This document shows positions 47,154 through 55,988 of a stretch of DNA of 64,000 bases, piece by piece (within the stretch, counting starts at the first letter, position 1; every line of letters begins with the position of its first letter). The notes below the pieces were generated by a model, which did no database searches, had not been told where the DNA came from, and was given only the letters and a program-made list of their open reading frames with translations. The DNA lies in the NCBI GenBank assembly GCA_018660835.1, contig JABJJN010000031.1:24722-88721 (forward strand). The letters run 5' to 3'. This stretch comes from Gemmatimonadota bacterium (lineage in GTDB: Bacteria > Latescibacterota > UBA2968 > UBA8231). A program made the translations under genes and the position numbers.

Positions 47154-47227
47154 TGCCCCCTCGTTCAATGGTAGGACACGTGCCTCTGGAGCACGCTATC
47201 GGGGTTCGAATCCCTGGGGGGCAGCCA
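47154..47227 (+). tRNA. tRNA-Gln (anticodon CTG)
   Basis: Acceptor TGCCCCC/GGGGGCA, anticodon loop CTCTGGA between CGTGC and GCACG giving CTG, short variable loop, T-arm GGGTTCGAATCCC-like, encoded CCA. The D-arm TTCAATGGTAGGACA is typical of Gln/Glu tRNAs. Confidence 0.93.
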
Positions 47228-47259
47228 CTTTCTGCGTCAGCGCACGGCGCTGGCCAATG

Positions 47260-47296
47260 AACTCCTGCGATCTTCATGATCGCAGGAGTTTTTTTG
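47260..47296 (+). terminator. Rho-independent terminator of the tRNA cluster
   Basis: AACTCCTGCGATC/GATCGCAGGAGTT, a 13-bp perfect stem with 5-base loop, followed directly by a run of seven T. Confidence 0.93.
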
Positions 47297-47474
47297 GCAA
47301 CCAAGTGAAGCGATTCAGCATCCAACGCAAGCATCGCAACGGCTACTTGCCTCGTGTGTAGGTTCTTCTGGTCAAGCGATCAAACAGTCTTTACCGGTGC
47401 ATCACAAGAATTCCACAATAGCATTCACGGAGGAACGAACACCTTGAAACGCCTGTCAAGAATTCAGCGTTCTG

Positions 47475-48029
47475 ATGCTGGCCACCGCCACCATGGCTGC
47501 AGGCCCAGTCCTCGCTGAAACGTACACCATCGATACAAGCCATTCGAATGTTGGATTCAGCATTCGCCACTTGGTGAGCAAGACGAAGGGGACGTTCGCT
47601 GCCTTCGGCGGCACGATTAAATACGATGCGGCGCACCCCGAAAAGAGCACCTTCAATGGGAGCATCGACGTCGCGAGTATAGACACACAGAACGAGCGCC
47701 GGGATGGCCATCTAAAGAGTGCAGATTTTTTCGACGCAGCTCAGTTTCCGACGATTACCTTCGCCTCTACAAAAGTCGAGAAGAAGAGTGACAGTCTCCT
47801 GCATGTGACGGGTGACCTCACGATGCACGGGATCACGAAGGCGGTGACTCTTCCCGTCGAGATTCTCGGATCAGGCACGAATCCAATGAATGGCAAGAAG
47901 CAGATTGGTCTGGCAGGTGAGGTCACAGTCAAGGCCTCCGACTTTGGCGTCAACAGCTGGGAGAACTTTAACGCGATTCTTGGCGACGACGTGAAGATTG
48001 AGATTGTCGTCGAAGCGGGCGCAGCCTAA
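47475..48029 (+). CDS. YceI-family periplasmic protein with apparent signal-peptide frameshift
   Basis: 184 residues in the open frame. The YceI lipocalin-like domain is complete: TYTIDTSHSNVGFSIRHLV, GSIDVASIDTQNERRDGHL, HVTGDLTMHGITKAVTLPV (isoprenoid-binding family). The frame begins inside the signal peptide (MLATATMAAGPVLAE). A good ribosome site GGAGG (47429-47433) precedes TTG at 47444, whose frame reads MKRLSR and then loses register; dropping one A near 47459-47462 would join MKRLSRFSV to LMLATATMAAGPVLA. So one extra base disrupts the natural start, by error or mutation. Confidence 0.85.
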   Translation: MLATATMAAGPVLAETYTIDTSHSNVGFSIRHLVSKTKGTFAAFGGTIKYDAAHPEKSTFNGSIDVASIDTQNERRDGHLKSADFFDAAQFPTITFASTKVEKKSDSLLHVTGDLTMHGITKAVTLPVEILGSGTNPMNGKKQIGLAGEVTVKASDFGVNSWENFNAILGDDVKIEIVVEAGAA

Positions 48030-48071
48030 TCCTGCGGTAACACCATATCCCTCTCAGTACGTGACCGAAAT

Positions 48072-48110
48072 TGGGTCGTCCCGTCCATGATGGGGCGACC
48101 CATTTTCTTT
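48072..48110 (+). terminator. Rho-independent terminator after the YceI gene
   Basis: TGGGTCG(T)CCC pairs with GGG(G)CGACCCA around a 9-base loop, followed by TTTTCTTTCT. Confidence 0.8.
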
Positions 48111-48177
48111 CTCGGAAGGCCATGTAAGTGCCGGCTAGGATTGACAATTCGGCACGTCCCCCATATCCTCGCTCCCC

Positions 48178-49296
48178 ATGGGCGAGAGCCGTACAGAGGG
48201 AGTCATCGCATGGGCACTGATGGCACCGGCGCTTGTCGTTCTCGGTGTCTTTGGCATCTTTCCCATTTTCTATGCCTTTTTCGTCAGTCTCCATCGATGG
48301 CGAATCAAGAAGGGTGAGTTTCTAGGCCTGAGCCACTATGGCCGTGCCCTGGGTGATCCCATCGACCTTCTTGGCCTGCTGATTGGCTTAGCCGTCATCT
48401 GGGTGGGACTCCGCTGGATCTCCCATCACATACGCGTTCGCAAAGCCTTCGGCGGGCTGCTCCTGCTCGCAGGCTGCTGGCTGGCACTTCAATCTCTGTT
48501 GGGCATGGCCGCAGGTGGTGACGGACGGCTATTCAATGCCTTCAAGGTCACGCTTTTTTATTCGTTGGGTACCATTCCCCTGGAAGTAGCAGGTTCGTTG
48601 TTGTTGGCGACCTTGCTGTTCAGGATTGCCACGGCGCGAAGTTTTTTCAGGGTCCTGTTTTTCCTGCCTTACATCACACCGATGATTGCAACGGCCGTCG
48701 TCTTCCGAACGATCTTCAGTCCGAATCCGTCATCACTGGCGAATCGCTTCTGGACCCACATCGGCAGCGATCCGCAACGCTGGCTCTATGACAGTCGCAG
48801 CATTGTTGCCCTTGCTCTGCAAGGAATCGGGGTCGAGGCCTACCCAGGGTGGGTCGACACGATGTTTCCCAGTATGTCGCTCGTATGTATTCTGCTGTAC
48901 AACATCTGGGTCTACATCGGCTATGACACGGTGATCCTGCTCGCAGGCCTTAGCGCCATCCCTCGTCATTATTTCGAGGCTGCCGCCATCGATGGGGCCA
49001 ACGCGTGGCAGACCTTTCGGCATGTCACGCTGCCATTGATTTCGCCGACCCTGTTCTTCATCAGCCTCGTCGCAGTGATCGGTACATTCAAAGCCTTCAA
49101 TCACATTTACATTCTGCGCACGGCGGGTGCACAGGACACGGTTGATGTCGTGAGCGTTCTGATATTTGATCAGATCTATCAATTTCACAATGCTGGGTAC
49201 GCGTCGGCTCTTGCCCTCATCCTGTTCCTCACGATCCTCGTGCTGACCGTAGTACAGAATCGACTGCTTGGTCGGCGCGTATTCTATGGCGACTGA
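48178..49296 (+). CDS. Sugar ABC transporter permease (MalF/UgpA type)
   Basis: 372 residues with about eight hydrophobic segments; longer than the usual 290-310 because of a two-helix insertion near residues 60-105 (DLLGLLIGLAVIWVGL and GGLLLLAGCWLAL). The ATPase-contacting EAA loop is YFEAAAIDGANAWQTFRHVTLP. It forms the membrane channel with the next gene product, which it overlaps by TGATG. It is for uptake of an oligosaccharide or similar; the substrate is not evident, but a sulfatase lies in the same operon. Confidence 0.9.
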   Translation: MGESRTEGVIAWALMAPALVVLGVFGIFPIFYAFFVSLHRWRIKKGEFLGLSHYGRALGDPIDLLGLLIGLAVIWVGLRWISHHIRVRKAFGGLLLLAGCWLALQSLLGMAAGGDGRLFNAFKVTLFYSLGTIPLEVAGSLLLATLLFRIATARSFFRVLFFLPYITPMIATAVVFRTIFSPNPSSLANRFWTHIGSDPQRWLYDSRSIVALALQGIGVEAYPGWVDTMFPSMSLVCILLYNIWVYIGYDTVILLAGLSAIPRHYFEAAAIDGANAWQTFRHVTLPLISPTLFFISLVAVIGTFKAFNHIYILRTAGAQDTVDVVSVLIFDQIYQFHNAGYASALALILFLTILVLTVVQNRLLGRRVFYGD

Positions 49297-50141
49297 TGAC
49301 CAGTAAGCGTACGCGCCTCTTGCGCCGTGGCCTCACCTACGCTGCCCTCATCTTCGCCGGGGTGGCGGCGTGCACACCCTTCGTGTGGATGGTGACATCT
49401 TCTTTTATGACGCGGGGCGAGACCCTACGCCGCGTTTTCTGGCCCGCCGCCTTGCAGTGGAGCAACTACTACAGCGCCTGGAGTGAAGAGGACTTCGGTC
49501 TGTATTTCGAAAACTCCCTCATGATCGCCGCGCTGACCGTCACCGGAACGATGCTCTTCTCCCTCACCGCAGCCTACCCGCTGGCACGAATGCGATTCCC
49601 TGGACGGGAGCCGCTCTTTGTCCTGATTCTCGCGACACTGATGGTGCCGGAAACGGTGACGATGGTGCCGAACTTTCTCACTGTGTCATGGCTTCACCGT
49701 GCCACGCCTTTGGCATGGATCAACAATTGGCCTGCCCTTACCATTCCTTTCATGACCAATGCCTTCAGTATCTTCCTGTTGCGCCAGTTCATGCGAGGCA
49801 TACCGGGGGAGCTGTGGGATTCGGCCCGTATCGACGGCGCGGGCCATCTGCGTTTCCTCTTTCAGATTGTGCTACCCTTATGTCGGGCTCCCCTGCTGAC
49901 GGTTGGCATGTTTACCTTCATTGGTTCGTGGAACGCACTAGGGTGGCCCCTGCTGGTGACGAATACGCCGACCTGGCGGCCCATCGCTGTGGGGTTGCAG
50001 AAGTTTGTCTCCGAAGCGGGGCCCGAAGTCCATCTGCAGATGGCAGGTGCGATGATTGCAACGATTCCCGTGTTGGTACTCTATGGGATGGTGCAGAAAG
50101 AATTTACTGAGGGCATATCTATGTCAGGGTTGAAGGGATGA
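49296..50141 (+). CDS. Sugar ABC transporter permease (MalG/UgpE type)
   Basis: 281 residues with six membrane segments and the EAA loop ELWDSARIDGAGHLRFLFQIVLP (core ARIDGAGHLRFLF). Usual length for MalG-like CUT1 permeases. The C-terminal GISMSGLKG is the common end of this family. It starts on the stop of the first permease gene and overlaps the start of the binding-protein gene. Confidence 0.92.
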   Translation: MTSKRTRLLRRGLTYAALIFAGVAACTPFVWMVTSSFMTRGETLRRVFWPAALQWSNYYSAWSEEDFGLYFENSLMIAALTVTGTMLFSLTAAYPLARMRFPGREPLFVLILATLMVPETVTMVPNFLTVSWLHRATPLAWINNWPALTIPFMTNAFSIFLLRQFMRGIPGELWDSARIDGAGHLRFLFQIVLPLCRAPLLTVGMFTFIGSWNALGWPLLVTNTPTWRPIAVGLQKFVSEAGPEVHLQMAGAMIATIPVLVLYGMVQKEFTEGISMSGLKG

Positions 50142-51472
50142 TGCGAACACTCCAACGAATCTCGTGGCTACGGGTGATGGCTCTTGCCGTCCTGTGTGCC
50201 TGCGGGAGCAGTACCGATGCACCAGAGTCAGTGGTGGTGGCAGATGTCGAACTGGTCGATCCACAGGGACAGCAGGTCGTGTTCTGGTATCAGCACACAC
50301 GCCAACGCGAAGAAGGGTTGCAGGAGTTGATCGGGCGTTTCAATGAGACCAATCCGTATGGTATCGAAGTACGTGGAGAGTATGCCGGGGACTATGGCGA
50401 CATCTACAACAAGATGATGGTTGGATTGCAAGGCGGCGAAGTACCAGATCTCGTCGTTGCGTACCAGAATCAGGCACGCGCCTATGCAGAGGCAGACGGG
50501 GCCGTCGACCTGCTTCCCTACATGAATTCAAAAAAGTGGGGATTGTCTGAGGTTGAGCGCGACGATTACGTGCATGCCTTTATGCAACAGGATCAGATCA
50601 ACGGTCAACAATTCGGCCTGCCACCGAACCGTTCAATCGAGATCCTCTACTACAATCAAGACTGGTTACAAGAGTTAGGTGCCCAGGCGCCGCCGACGAC
50701 GTGGGCTGAATTTTCCACGCTCTGTCGTTTGGCGAGGGACCAACCCTTCAGCGGCAACGATGACCCTGCACGGAGCCTCGGTTTTATCTACGAGGAAGAT
50801 GCCAGCCGTTTGGCGTCGATGGTGTTTTCGCGTGGCGGTGACTTCATGACTTCGGACGGTGCAGCCTACACCCTCGACACTCAAGAGACACGTGCCTCCC
50901 TGTCATTGATGAAGCAACTGATCACCGATGGCTCGGCAGAGATGATGGGCGAGCCCTATGGCGACCAGACTGAATTCGCTGCGGGTCGATGCCTCTTCAT
51001 TCTCCGCTCGTCATCGGGTCTGCAGTATGTCCAGTCAGCAATCGACGATGGGCCTGGGTTTTCCTGGAGTGTATCGGCACCGCCACACACGACAACTCAA
51101 CCCGTCGTCAATTTCTATGGTGCGAGTGTGTCACTGTGTGCCACCACGCCACAACGGCAGCTGGCAGCCTGGTTGTTCCTGAAGTGGTTTACCGAGCCAC
51201 CGCAGCAAGCGCATTGGGTGCAGGCGAGCAACTATTTTCCGGCACGAAAGAGCACGGCCGACTTGTTGGCAGACTACATAGAGGACAATCCACGCTACGG
51301 CATCGTCTACGACTTGCTCGAGTACGGCAAATCAGAGCCATCGGTTACCGGCTACGAACCTGTGCGTCGACTGGTGTCGCAAGCGGTAATCAAAGTCATG
51401 CAGGGCGGGGATATGGACGCTTCTCTCGCACAGTTGCAGCTGGAGGCGAGTGCCACACTTGAGCAATACTAG
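50138..51472 (+). CDS. Extracellular solute-binding lipoprotein (family 1) of the sugar ABC transporter
   Basis: 444 residues. Lipobox: hydrophobic MALAVLCACGSS with the acylated Cys near residue 20. The mature domain has the family 1 pattern: QVVFWYQHTRQREEGLQELIGRFNETNPYG (cut: FNETNPYGIEVRGEYAG), then GEVPDLVVAYQNQA and later FLKWFTEPPQQAHWVQASNYFPARKS. It captures sugar in the periplasm for the two permeases. No ATPase gene is nearby, so a shared MsmK-like ATPase elsewhere is inferred. Confidence 0.9.
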   Translation: MMRTLQRISWLRVMALAVLCACGSSTDAPESVVVADVELVDPQGQQVVFWYQHTRQREEGLQELIGRFNETNPYGIEVRGEYAGDYGDIYNKMMVGLQGGEVPDLVVAYQNQARAYAEADGAVDLLPYMNSKKWGLSEVERDDYVHAFMQQDQINGQQFGLPPNRSIEILYYNQDWLQELGAQAPPTTWAEFSTLCRLARDQPFSGNDDPARSLGFIYEEDASRLASMVFSRGGDFMTSDGAAYTLDTQETRASLSLMKQLITDGSAEMMGEPYGDQTEFAAGRCLFILRSSSGLQYVQSAIDDGPGFSWSVSAPPHTTTQPVVNFYGASVSLCATTPQRQLAAWLFLKWFTEPPQQAHWVQASNYFPARKSTADLLADYIEDNPRYGIVYDLLEYGKSEPSVTGYEPVRRLVSQAVIKVMQGGDMDASLAQLQLEASATLEQY

Positions 51473-52850
51473 CAAGGGGCCGTCATCATCGGCGGCGCAG
51501 CGTCGCCCGAATGTCGTGGTCTTTTTCACGGATCAGCAGCGCTGGGACACGACCGGCTTACATGGCAACCCGCTCGATCTGACACCGAATCTTGATCGCG
51601 TGGCACAGCAGAACCTGCACGTGGCACACTCCTTTACCTGTCAGCCTGTGTGTGGCCCGGCGCGGTCCTGCCTGCAGACGGGACTGTATGCGACTACGAC
51701 AGGTTGCTGGCGAAACTCGATTCCCTTGCCGGCAGACAGTCGCACACTGGCTCACTATTTCGGCGAGGCGGGATACGACACTGGATACATCGGCAAATGG
51801 CACCTCTATGACATGGACAGCGAGGGGCCCGTGCCGGCAGATCGTCGCTTCGGTTATGATTATTGGCTGGCGTCGAATCTTCTCGAATTTACATCCGACG
51901 CATACGATACGGTTCTGTACGACAACGAAAACAATGAACAACGGTTGCCGGGCTACCGAGTCGATGCAGTAACGGACGCCGCCATTCGTTACATGGATAC
52001 ACATCAGGACGATCCCTTCTTCCTATTCGTCTCATACATCGAGCCGCACCATCAGAACCACATCGACGACTATCCTCCACCGACTGGCTACCGTGAACGT
52101 TACACGGGGCGCTGGATACCACCGGATCTGGCCGCACTGGGTGGTTCGACGCACCAGCACCTTGGTGGTTACTATGGCATGGTCAAGCGCTTGGACGAAG
52201 CCTACGGACGAATGCAGGATGCGCTACTGAGTATGGGTCTGCAGGACGACACGATCGTGTTGTTTACTTCGGACCACGGAAATCATTTCAAGACACGCAA
52301 TGGTGAATACAAAAGGTCTTGTCATGAGAGTTCGATCCGAGTGCCGACGGTCTTGTCGGGACCCGGATTTCAAGGGGCGGGCCAACTACCAGAATTGGTG
52401 AGTCTCATAGATCTGCCGCCGACGCTTCTTGATGCAGCAGGCATCGAAGTTCCGGAGCAGATGCAGGGACGCTCCATGATGCCACTGGTGCGCCGTGAGG
52501 CCACTCAAGAGTGGCCAGACGATGTGTTTGTACAGATCAGTGAAGCACAGACGGGACGCGCCGTGCGCACGAAGCGCTGGAAGTATGGCGTAAATGCTGA
52601 ACCATCTGATGCACCTGCGACGGGACGTGCCGACACCTACGAAGAGCAGTATCTGTACGATCTGGACTACGATCCCTATGAATTGACGAATCTGATCGAG
52701 TCCGCCGCCCACGAACCGGTGGCGCAGATTATGGCAGATCGGCTTCGCCGTCGCATGCGCGCTGCGGGAGAACAGGTTCCCGAGATCGTCGCCGCCGCAA
52801 GAGGTGGTACGGGCCAACGCCAGGTCAGTGAGCAAGAAGCACAGATGTAG
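51450..52850 (+). CDS. Type I sulfatase
   Basis: 466 residues; start GTG at 51450 (TTG at 51459 also possible; GGAGG lies just upstream). The sulfatase signature PVCGPARSCLQTG contains Cys68 in CxPxR, to be converted to formylglycine, and metal-ligand motifs FTDQQR and FTSDHGNH are present. No signal peptide is seen, unusual for a periplasmic sulfatase. It overlaps the binding-protein gene by 23 bp, so desulfation of an imported glycan or sulfate ester is inferred. Needs a maturase elsewhere. Confidence 0.9.
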   Translation: MPHLSNTSKGPSSSAAQRRPNVVVFFTDQQRWDTTGLHGNPLDLTPNLDRVAQQNLHVAHSFTCQPVCGPARSCLQTGLYATTTGCWRNSIPLPADSRTLAHYFGEAGYDTGYIGKWHLYDMDSEGPVPADRRFGYDYWLASNLLEFTSDAYDTVLYDNENNEQRLPGYRVDAVTDAAIRYMDTHQDDPFFLFVSYIEPHHQNHIDDYPPPTGYRERYTGRWIPPDLAALGGSTHQHLGGYYGMVKRLDEAYGRMQDALLSMGLQDDTIVLFTSDHGNHFKTRNGEYKRSCHESSIRVPTVLSGPGFQGAGQLPELVSLIDLPPTLLDAAGIEVPEQMQGRSMMPLVRREATQEWPDDVFVQISEAQTGRAVRTKRWKYGVNAEPSDAPATGRADTYEEQYLYDLDYDPYELTNLIESAAHEPVAQIMADRLRRRMRAAGEQVPEIVAAARGGTGQRQVSEQEAQM

Positions 52851-52906
52851 TCTACGTCAACGTGTATTTGCCAGACTGTATCCAGTTAGACAACGAGGAA
52901 GAACAA

Positions 52907-54334
52907 ATGCCTGAAAAGATGGAAGTAGATCTGGCCGTGATCGGGGCGGGTCCGGCAGGTCAAAAAGGTGCCATCCAGGCCGCCAAGGCAGGTAAGAAAG
53001 TCGTCGTGATCGATCGACTTGGCCTGCTGGGAGGTGCCTGTCTCAACCAAGGCACGATCCCCTCGAAGACGCTGCGAAGTGCAATCCTCGACCTGACCGG
53101 TTTCGTGCAATCCGTCTACCATGGAAATGCACCGCGGGAAGTACACGAGATTCCCGTCGACGAATTACGCCGGCGCCTTGAGCGCGTGATCAAGGACGAG
53201 AATGTTCAGCTGGCGCAACAGTGTGAGAGCAATGGAATTCTCACCGCCTACGGCACGGCACGTTTCGTCGACCCTCATCATTTGGAGGTCGTCGACGCAG
53301 CGGGTTCGGTGACGCACGAGGTTGAAGCGGACAAGGTGCTCATTTCGACGGGCTCCTCTCCACGCCATCCAATCGATCTACCCGAGGGTAGCGAGGATCT
53401 GTTCGTTGACTCCGATATCGTTTTCAACCTGGACAAAGTCCCGCAGTCTCTGATCGTATTGGGTGCTGGGATCATCGGGTGTGAGTACGCGACCATGTAT
53501 GCTGCTCTCGGCGTGGAGGTGGCCCTGATCGATAGACGGGACCAGCTGCTGCGCATGCTCGATGGCGAAATCGGCTCAAGATTCGCCGAGTATATCACGA
53601 AAATGCCACATCTGACCATCGAGCTTGGTGTTGGCATCGAGAAGCTGCAGCGCTCTGACAAAGGGGAGGCACAGATTCTTCGCTCTGATGGCAAGACGAT
53701 GGAGGCGGAATGCCTCTTCTATTCCATGGGACGGATTGCCAATCTGGAAAGCCTGCATCTGGAGAATACCGGCGTCGATCGCGACAACCTTGGAAATATC
53801 ACGGTGAATCCGCTGTTTCAGACGACGGAGCCAAATATCTATGCCGCCGGTGATGTCATCGGCCCACCGTCCCTCGCCTCGACATCCGTTGAACAAGGCC
53901 GACTGGCCGTTCGCAACGCATTCTTGCTGCGCAGTCACCACTTTCCCGACTTCTTCCCTTATGGGATCTACACGATCCCCGAGATTTCAGCCGTAGGGCC
54001 CACCGAAGAAGAACTGACGAAGCAGGGCGTACGTTTTGAAGTCGGTCGTGCCCACTATTCGGAAGTCGCAAGAGGGCCGATCGCCGGAGACACCGAGGGG
54101 ATTATCAAGATTCTCTTTCACCGGGAAACACTGGAGGTTCTGAGTGTGCATATCATCGGAACCTTGGCGACGGAGCTGATTTCTCTTGGCCAAATGGCTT
54201 TGAGTCTGCGTGTGCGTGTCGATTACTTCGTCGACACGATCTTCAACTATCCGACATTTGCTGAGGGTTTTCGCATCGCTGCACTCAATGGGCTCAACAA
54301 GCTCGACGACGACGCCAGTGCGAAATGGTCCTAG
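52907..54334 (+). CDS. sthA: Soluble NAD(P)+ transhydrogenase (SthA-like)
   Basis: From the ATG at 52907 (GAGGAAG just before it), 475 residues. Disulfide-oxidoreductase fold: FAD motif AVIGAGPAGQKGAI, NAD motif IVLGAGIIGCEYATMY and the C-terminal dimer domain. The redox region reads GGACLNQGTIPSKTLR: one of the two Cys of lipoamide dehydrogenases is Thr, which together with GTIPSK is characteristic of SthA. It interconverts NADPH and NADH. A longer start at 52862 adds 15 residues. Lipoamide dehydrogenase is the main alternative but lacks the needed Cys. Confidence 0.85.
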   Translation: MPEKMEVDLAVIGAGPAGQKGAIQAAKAGKKVVVIDRLGLLGGACLNQGTIPSKTLRSAILDLTGFVQSVYHGNAPREVHEIPVDELRRRLERVIKDENVQLAQQCESNGILTAYGTARFVDPHHLEVVDAAGSVTHEVEADKVLISTGSSPRHPIDLPEGSEDLFVDSDIVFNLDKVPQSLIVLGAGIIGCEYATMYAALGVEVALIDRRDQLLRMLDGEIGSRFAEYITKMPHLTIELGVGIEKLQRSDKGEAQILRSDGKTMEAECLFYSMGRIANLESLHLENTGVDRDNLGNITVNPLFQTTEPNIYAAGDVIGPPSLASTSVEQGRLAVRNAFLLRSHHFPDFFPYGIYTIPEISAVGPTEEELTKQGVRFEVGRAHYSEVARGPIAGDTEGIIKILFHRETLEVLSVHIIGTLATELISLGQMALSLRVRVDYFVDTIFNYPTFAEGFRIAALNGLNKLDDDASAKWS

Positions 54335-54390
54335 TCGTGAAGAATTGAAGACCTGCCATATTCGCACGGATCTTCAGCCAGTACATGCAG

Positions 54391-54424
54391 ATGGCCGCCA
54401 ATCTCTTAAGAGACTGGCGGCCAT
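54391..54424. terminator. Terminator-like hairpin between convergent genes
   Basis: ATGGCCGCCA/TGGCGGCCAT stem with an additional inner stem CTCT/AGAG sits between sthA (plus) and the zinc-ribbon gene (minus). No T-run on either side, so it is a stable hairpin with only probable terminator function. Confidence 0.45.
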
Positions 54425-54454
54425 CCGTCATTGTGCCCTGCAGGATCTGATCGA

Positions 54455-54736
54455 CTACACGGCCAGTAGGCGCGTGCGGAAGTGATCGACGAGATCGAGC
54501 TCACTGGTGCAACTCGGGCATGCCAAATGAGGCGTCTTGCGACCATCGACGAAAGTACATCCCGTCGATTCGGCCACACGCTGAACTTCATCGACCTCAC
54601 CGTCGGCTTCTTCTCGAGCATCGACGGCACGCCAGTCAACAGCACGTGAAACCGTCTCCGTGTACACCACGCCCTTCGGCAGGTATACCTTGAAACGTTC
54701 ACCACATGCGCATCGGTACGATAAACCTAGAGCCAC
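54455..54736 (-). CDS. Small CXC...CPSC zinc-ribbon-like protein, function unknown
   Basis: 93 residues from a GTG preceded by GAGAGGA. Near the N-terminus is YRCACGERFKV and near the C-terminus is LACPSCTSELDL, so four cysteines could bind one zinc as in FmdB/rubredoxin-like ribbons. The middle is acidic. It matches no family I can name. The strong ribosome site and balanced codons argue that it is real. Confidence 0.65.
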   Translation of the reverse strand: MALGLSYRCACGERFKVYLPKGVVYTETVSRAVDWRAVDAREEADGEVDEVQRVAESTGCTFVDGRKTPHLACPSCTSELDLVDHFRTRLLAV

Positions 54737-55014
54737 GGCTCTGTCCTCTCTTAAGAGGCAGGGGTGGGCGTTTCAGCCAGCGAAGGAAACTGGGTAGACA
54801 CGCCAAGGTCGTGGACCAGGTGGGGATAGTGCCGAGCGCGGGCCAATAGGACAGGGAAGAGCACCCGCGAACGATTTTCAAGATACCACGAACCCTCGAT
54901 TTGCGTTACAACCTTTCTCAAACGGTGCCCGTCATATCCAAGGGGCACTGCAAGTTGCAGACTCACGTTCCCAAGATCACCGTTTCTGTGTATGTTCGTG
55001 CAGGTGGCCAAAAC

Positions 55015-55944
55015 ATGCTCGATCGACAGACATTCACCGGTCCCTGGGCCGGTCTACCCGTAGCTTGGTCGGAGGATGATACCTTCGATGAAGAGACCTT
55101 TCGTGCCGACGTGGCACGCTGCTGCGAGGCCGGGATTCCAGGTGTCTATTCTGGTGGGACGAGTGGTGAGTTCTACGCGATGGAACTCGCCGAATTCCAG
55201 CGGATCGCCAAGTGCCTGATCGACACATGTCATCAGCACGATCGTCCAGCGATGGTTGGGTGCACCGCAACGTACACGCGCGGTGCCATGCAGCGAGTAG
55301 AAATGGCTGCCCAGATGGGCGCCGATGCGATTCAGGTGGCTCTTCCCTTCTGGCTGCAAGTCGGCGAAGAACAAGTGGTGCCCTTCTTCCGAGACATTGC
55401 GCGGGCCGCCGGCGACCTACCCGTTTCCATCTACGAGACAACACGGGCCAAGAAGGCCCTCACCCTGGCACAGCACAAAGCCATCAAGGATGCAGTACCG
55501 GGCTACGTCATGGTCAAGGCGAACGAGGGAACCATCGGTTCCACGGCAGAGGGCTGCGAGGCACTCTCCGCTTTCGTCAATGTTTTCGTTTCCGAACATC
55601 GCTGGGCACAGCTGGGTCCTTTGGGTGCTGCTGGCGGTTGCAGCGCTCTGGTCTACTGGAATCCGCGAATGACCCTGGAACTGTGGGAACACATGCGCCA
55701 GGGTCGTTGGGATGCATTGGCAGCGATGGCGCCACGGCTGACGGCGCTCAACGACTTTCTTTCGGCACAGTTCGCGCCACGCGGCTTCACCGATACAGCC
55801 TACGACCGTATGGGCGGACGGGCGAGCGGTTTTCTTAAGACCAGTTTGCGCAACCGCGCGCCCTATCCGAGCGCTACACTCGAAGATGTAGAGCGACTGC
55901 AATCGTGGTACGAAGAGCATTTTCCAGAGATGCTGCAGTTGTAG
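55015..55944 (+). CDS. DapA/NanA-family class I aldolase
   Basis: From the ATG at 55015, 309 residues. TIM-barrel aldolase of the DHDPS family: YSGGTSGEFYAM (usual GGTTGE), the Schiff-base Lys in YVMVKANEG and the Tyr in SIYETTRAKK. A typical start for the family is at residue 1 here; an upstream extension from 54901 looks unrelated. Substrate is uncertain: dihydrodipicolinate synthesis fits the adjacent aspartate kinase gene, but the YET variant of the usual YN(T/S)P motif suggests a sugar-acid aldolase is possible. Confidence 0.85.
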   Translation: MLDRQTFTGPWAGLPVAWSEDDTFDEETFRADVARCCEAGIPGVYSGGTSGEFYAMELAEFQRIAKCLIDTCHQHDRPAMVGCTATYTRGAMQRVEMAAQMGADAIQVALPFWLQVGEEQVVPFFRDIARAAGDLPVSIYETTRAKKALTLAQHKAIKDAVPGYVMVKANEGTIGSTAEGCEALSAFVNVFVSEHRWAQLGPLGAAGGCSALVYWNPRMTLELWEHMRQGRWDALAAMAPRLTALNDFLSAQFAPRGFTDTAYDRMGGRASGFLKTSLRNRAPYPSATLEDVERLQSWYEEHFPEMLQL

Positions 55945-55988
55945 CGCGCCATCCGTTTCTCCAGCCTCTTTTCAACCAACCTGATCTC

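Noticed and set aside
54640..54655. CACGTGAAAC half of a parS-like sequence inside the zinc-ribbon gene
   Set aside because: Only the right half matches; the palindrome is not complete.
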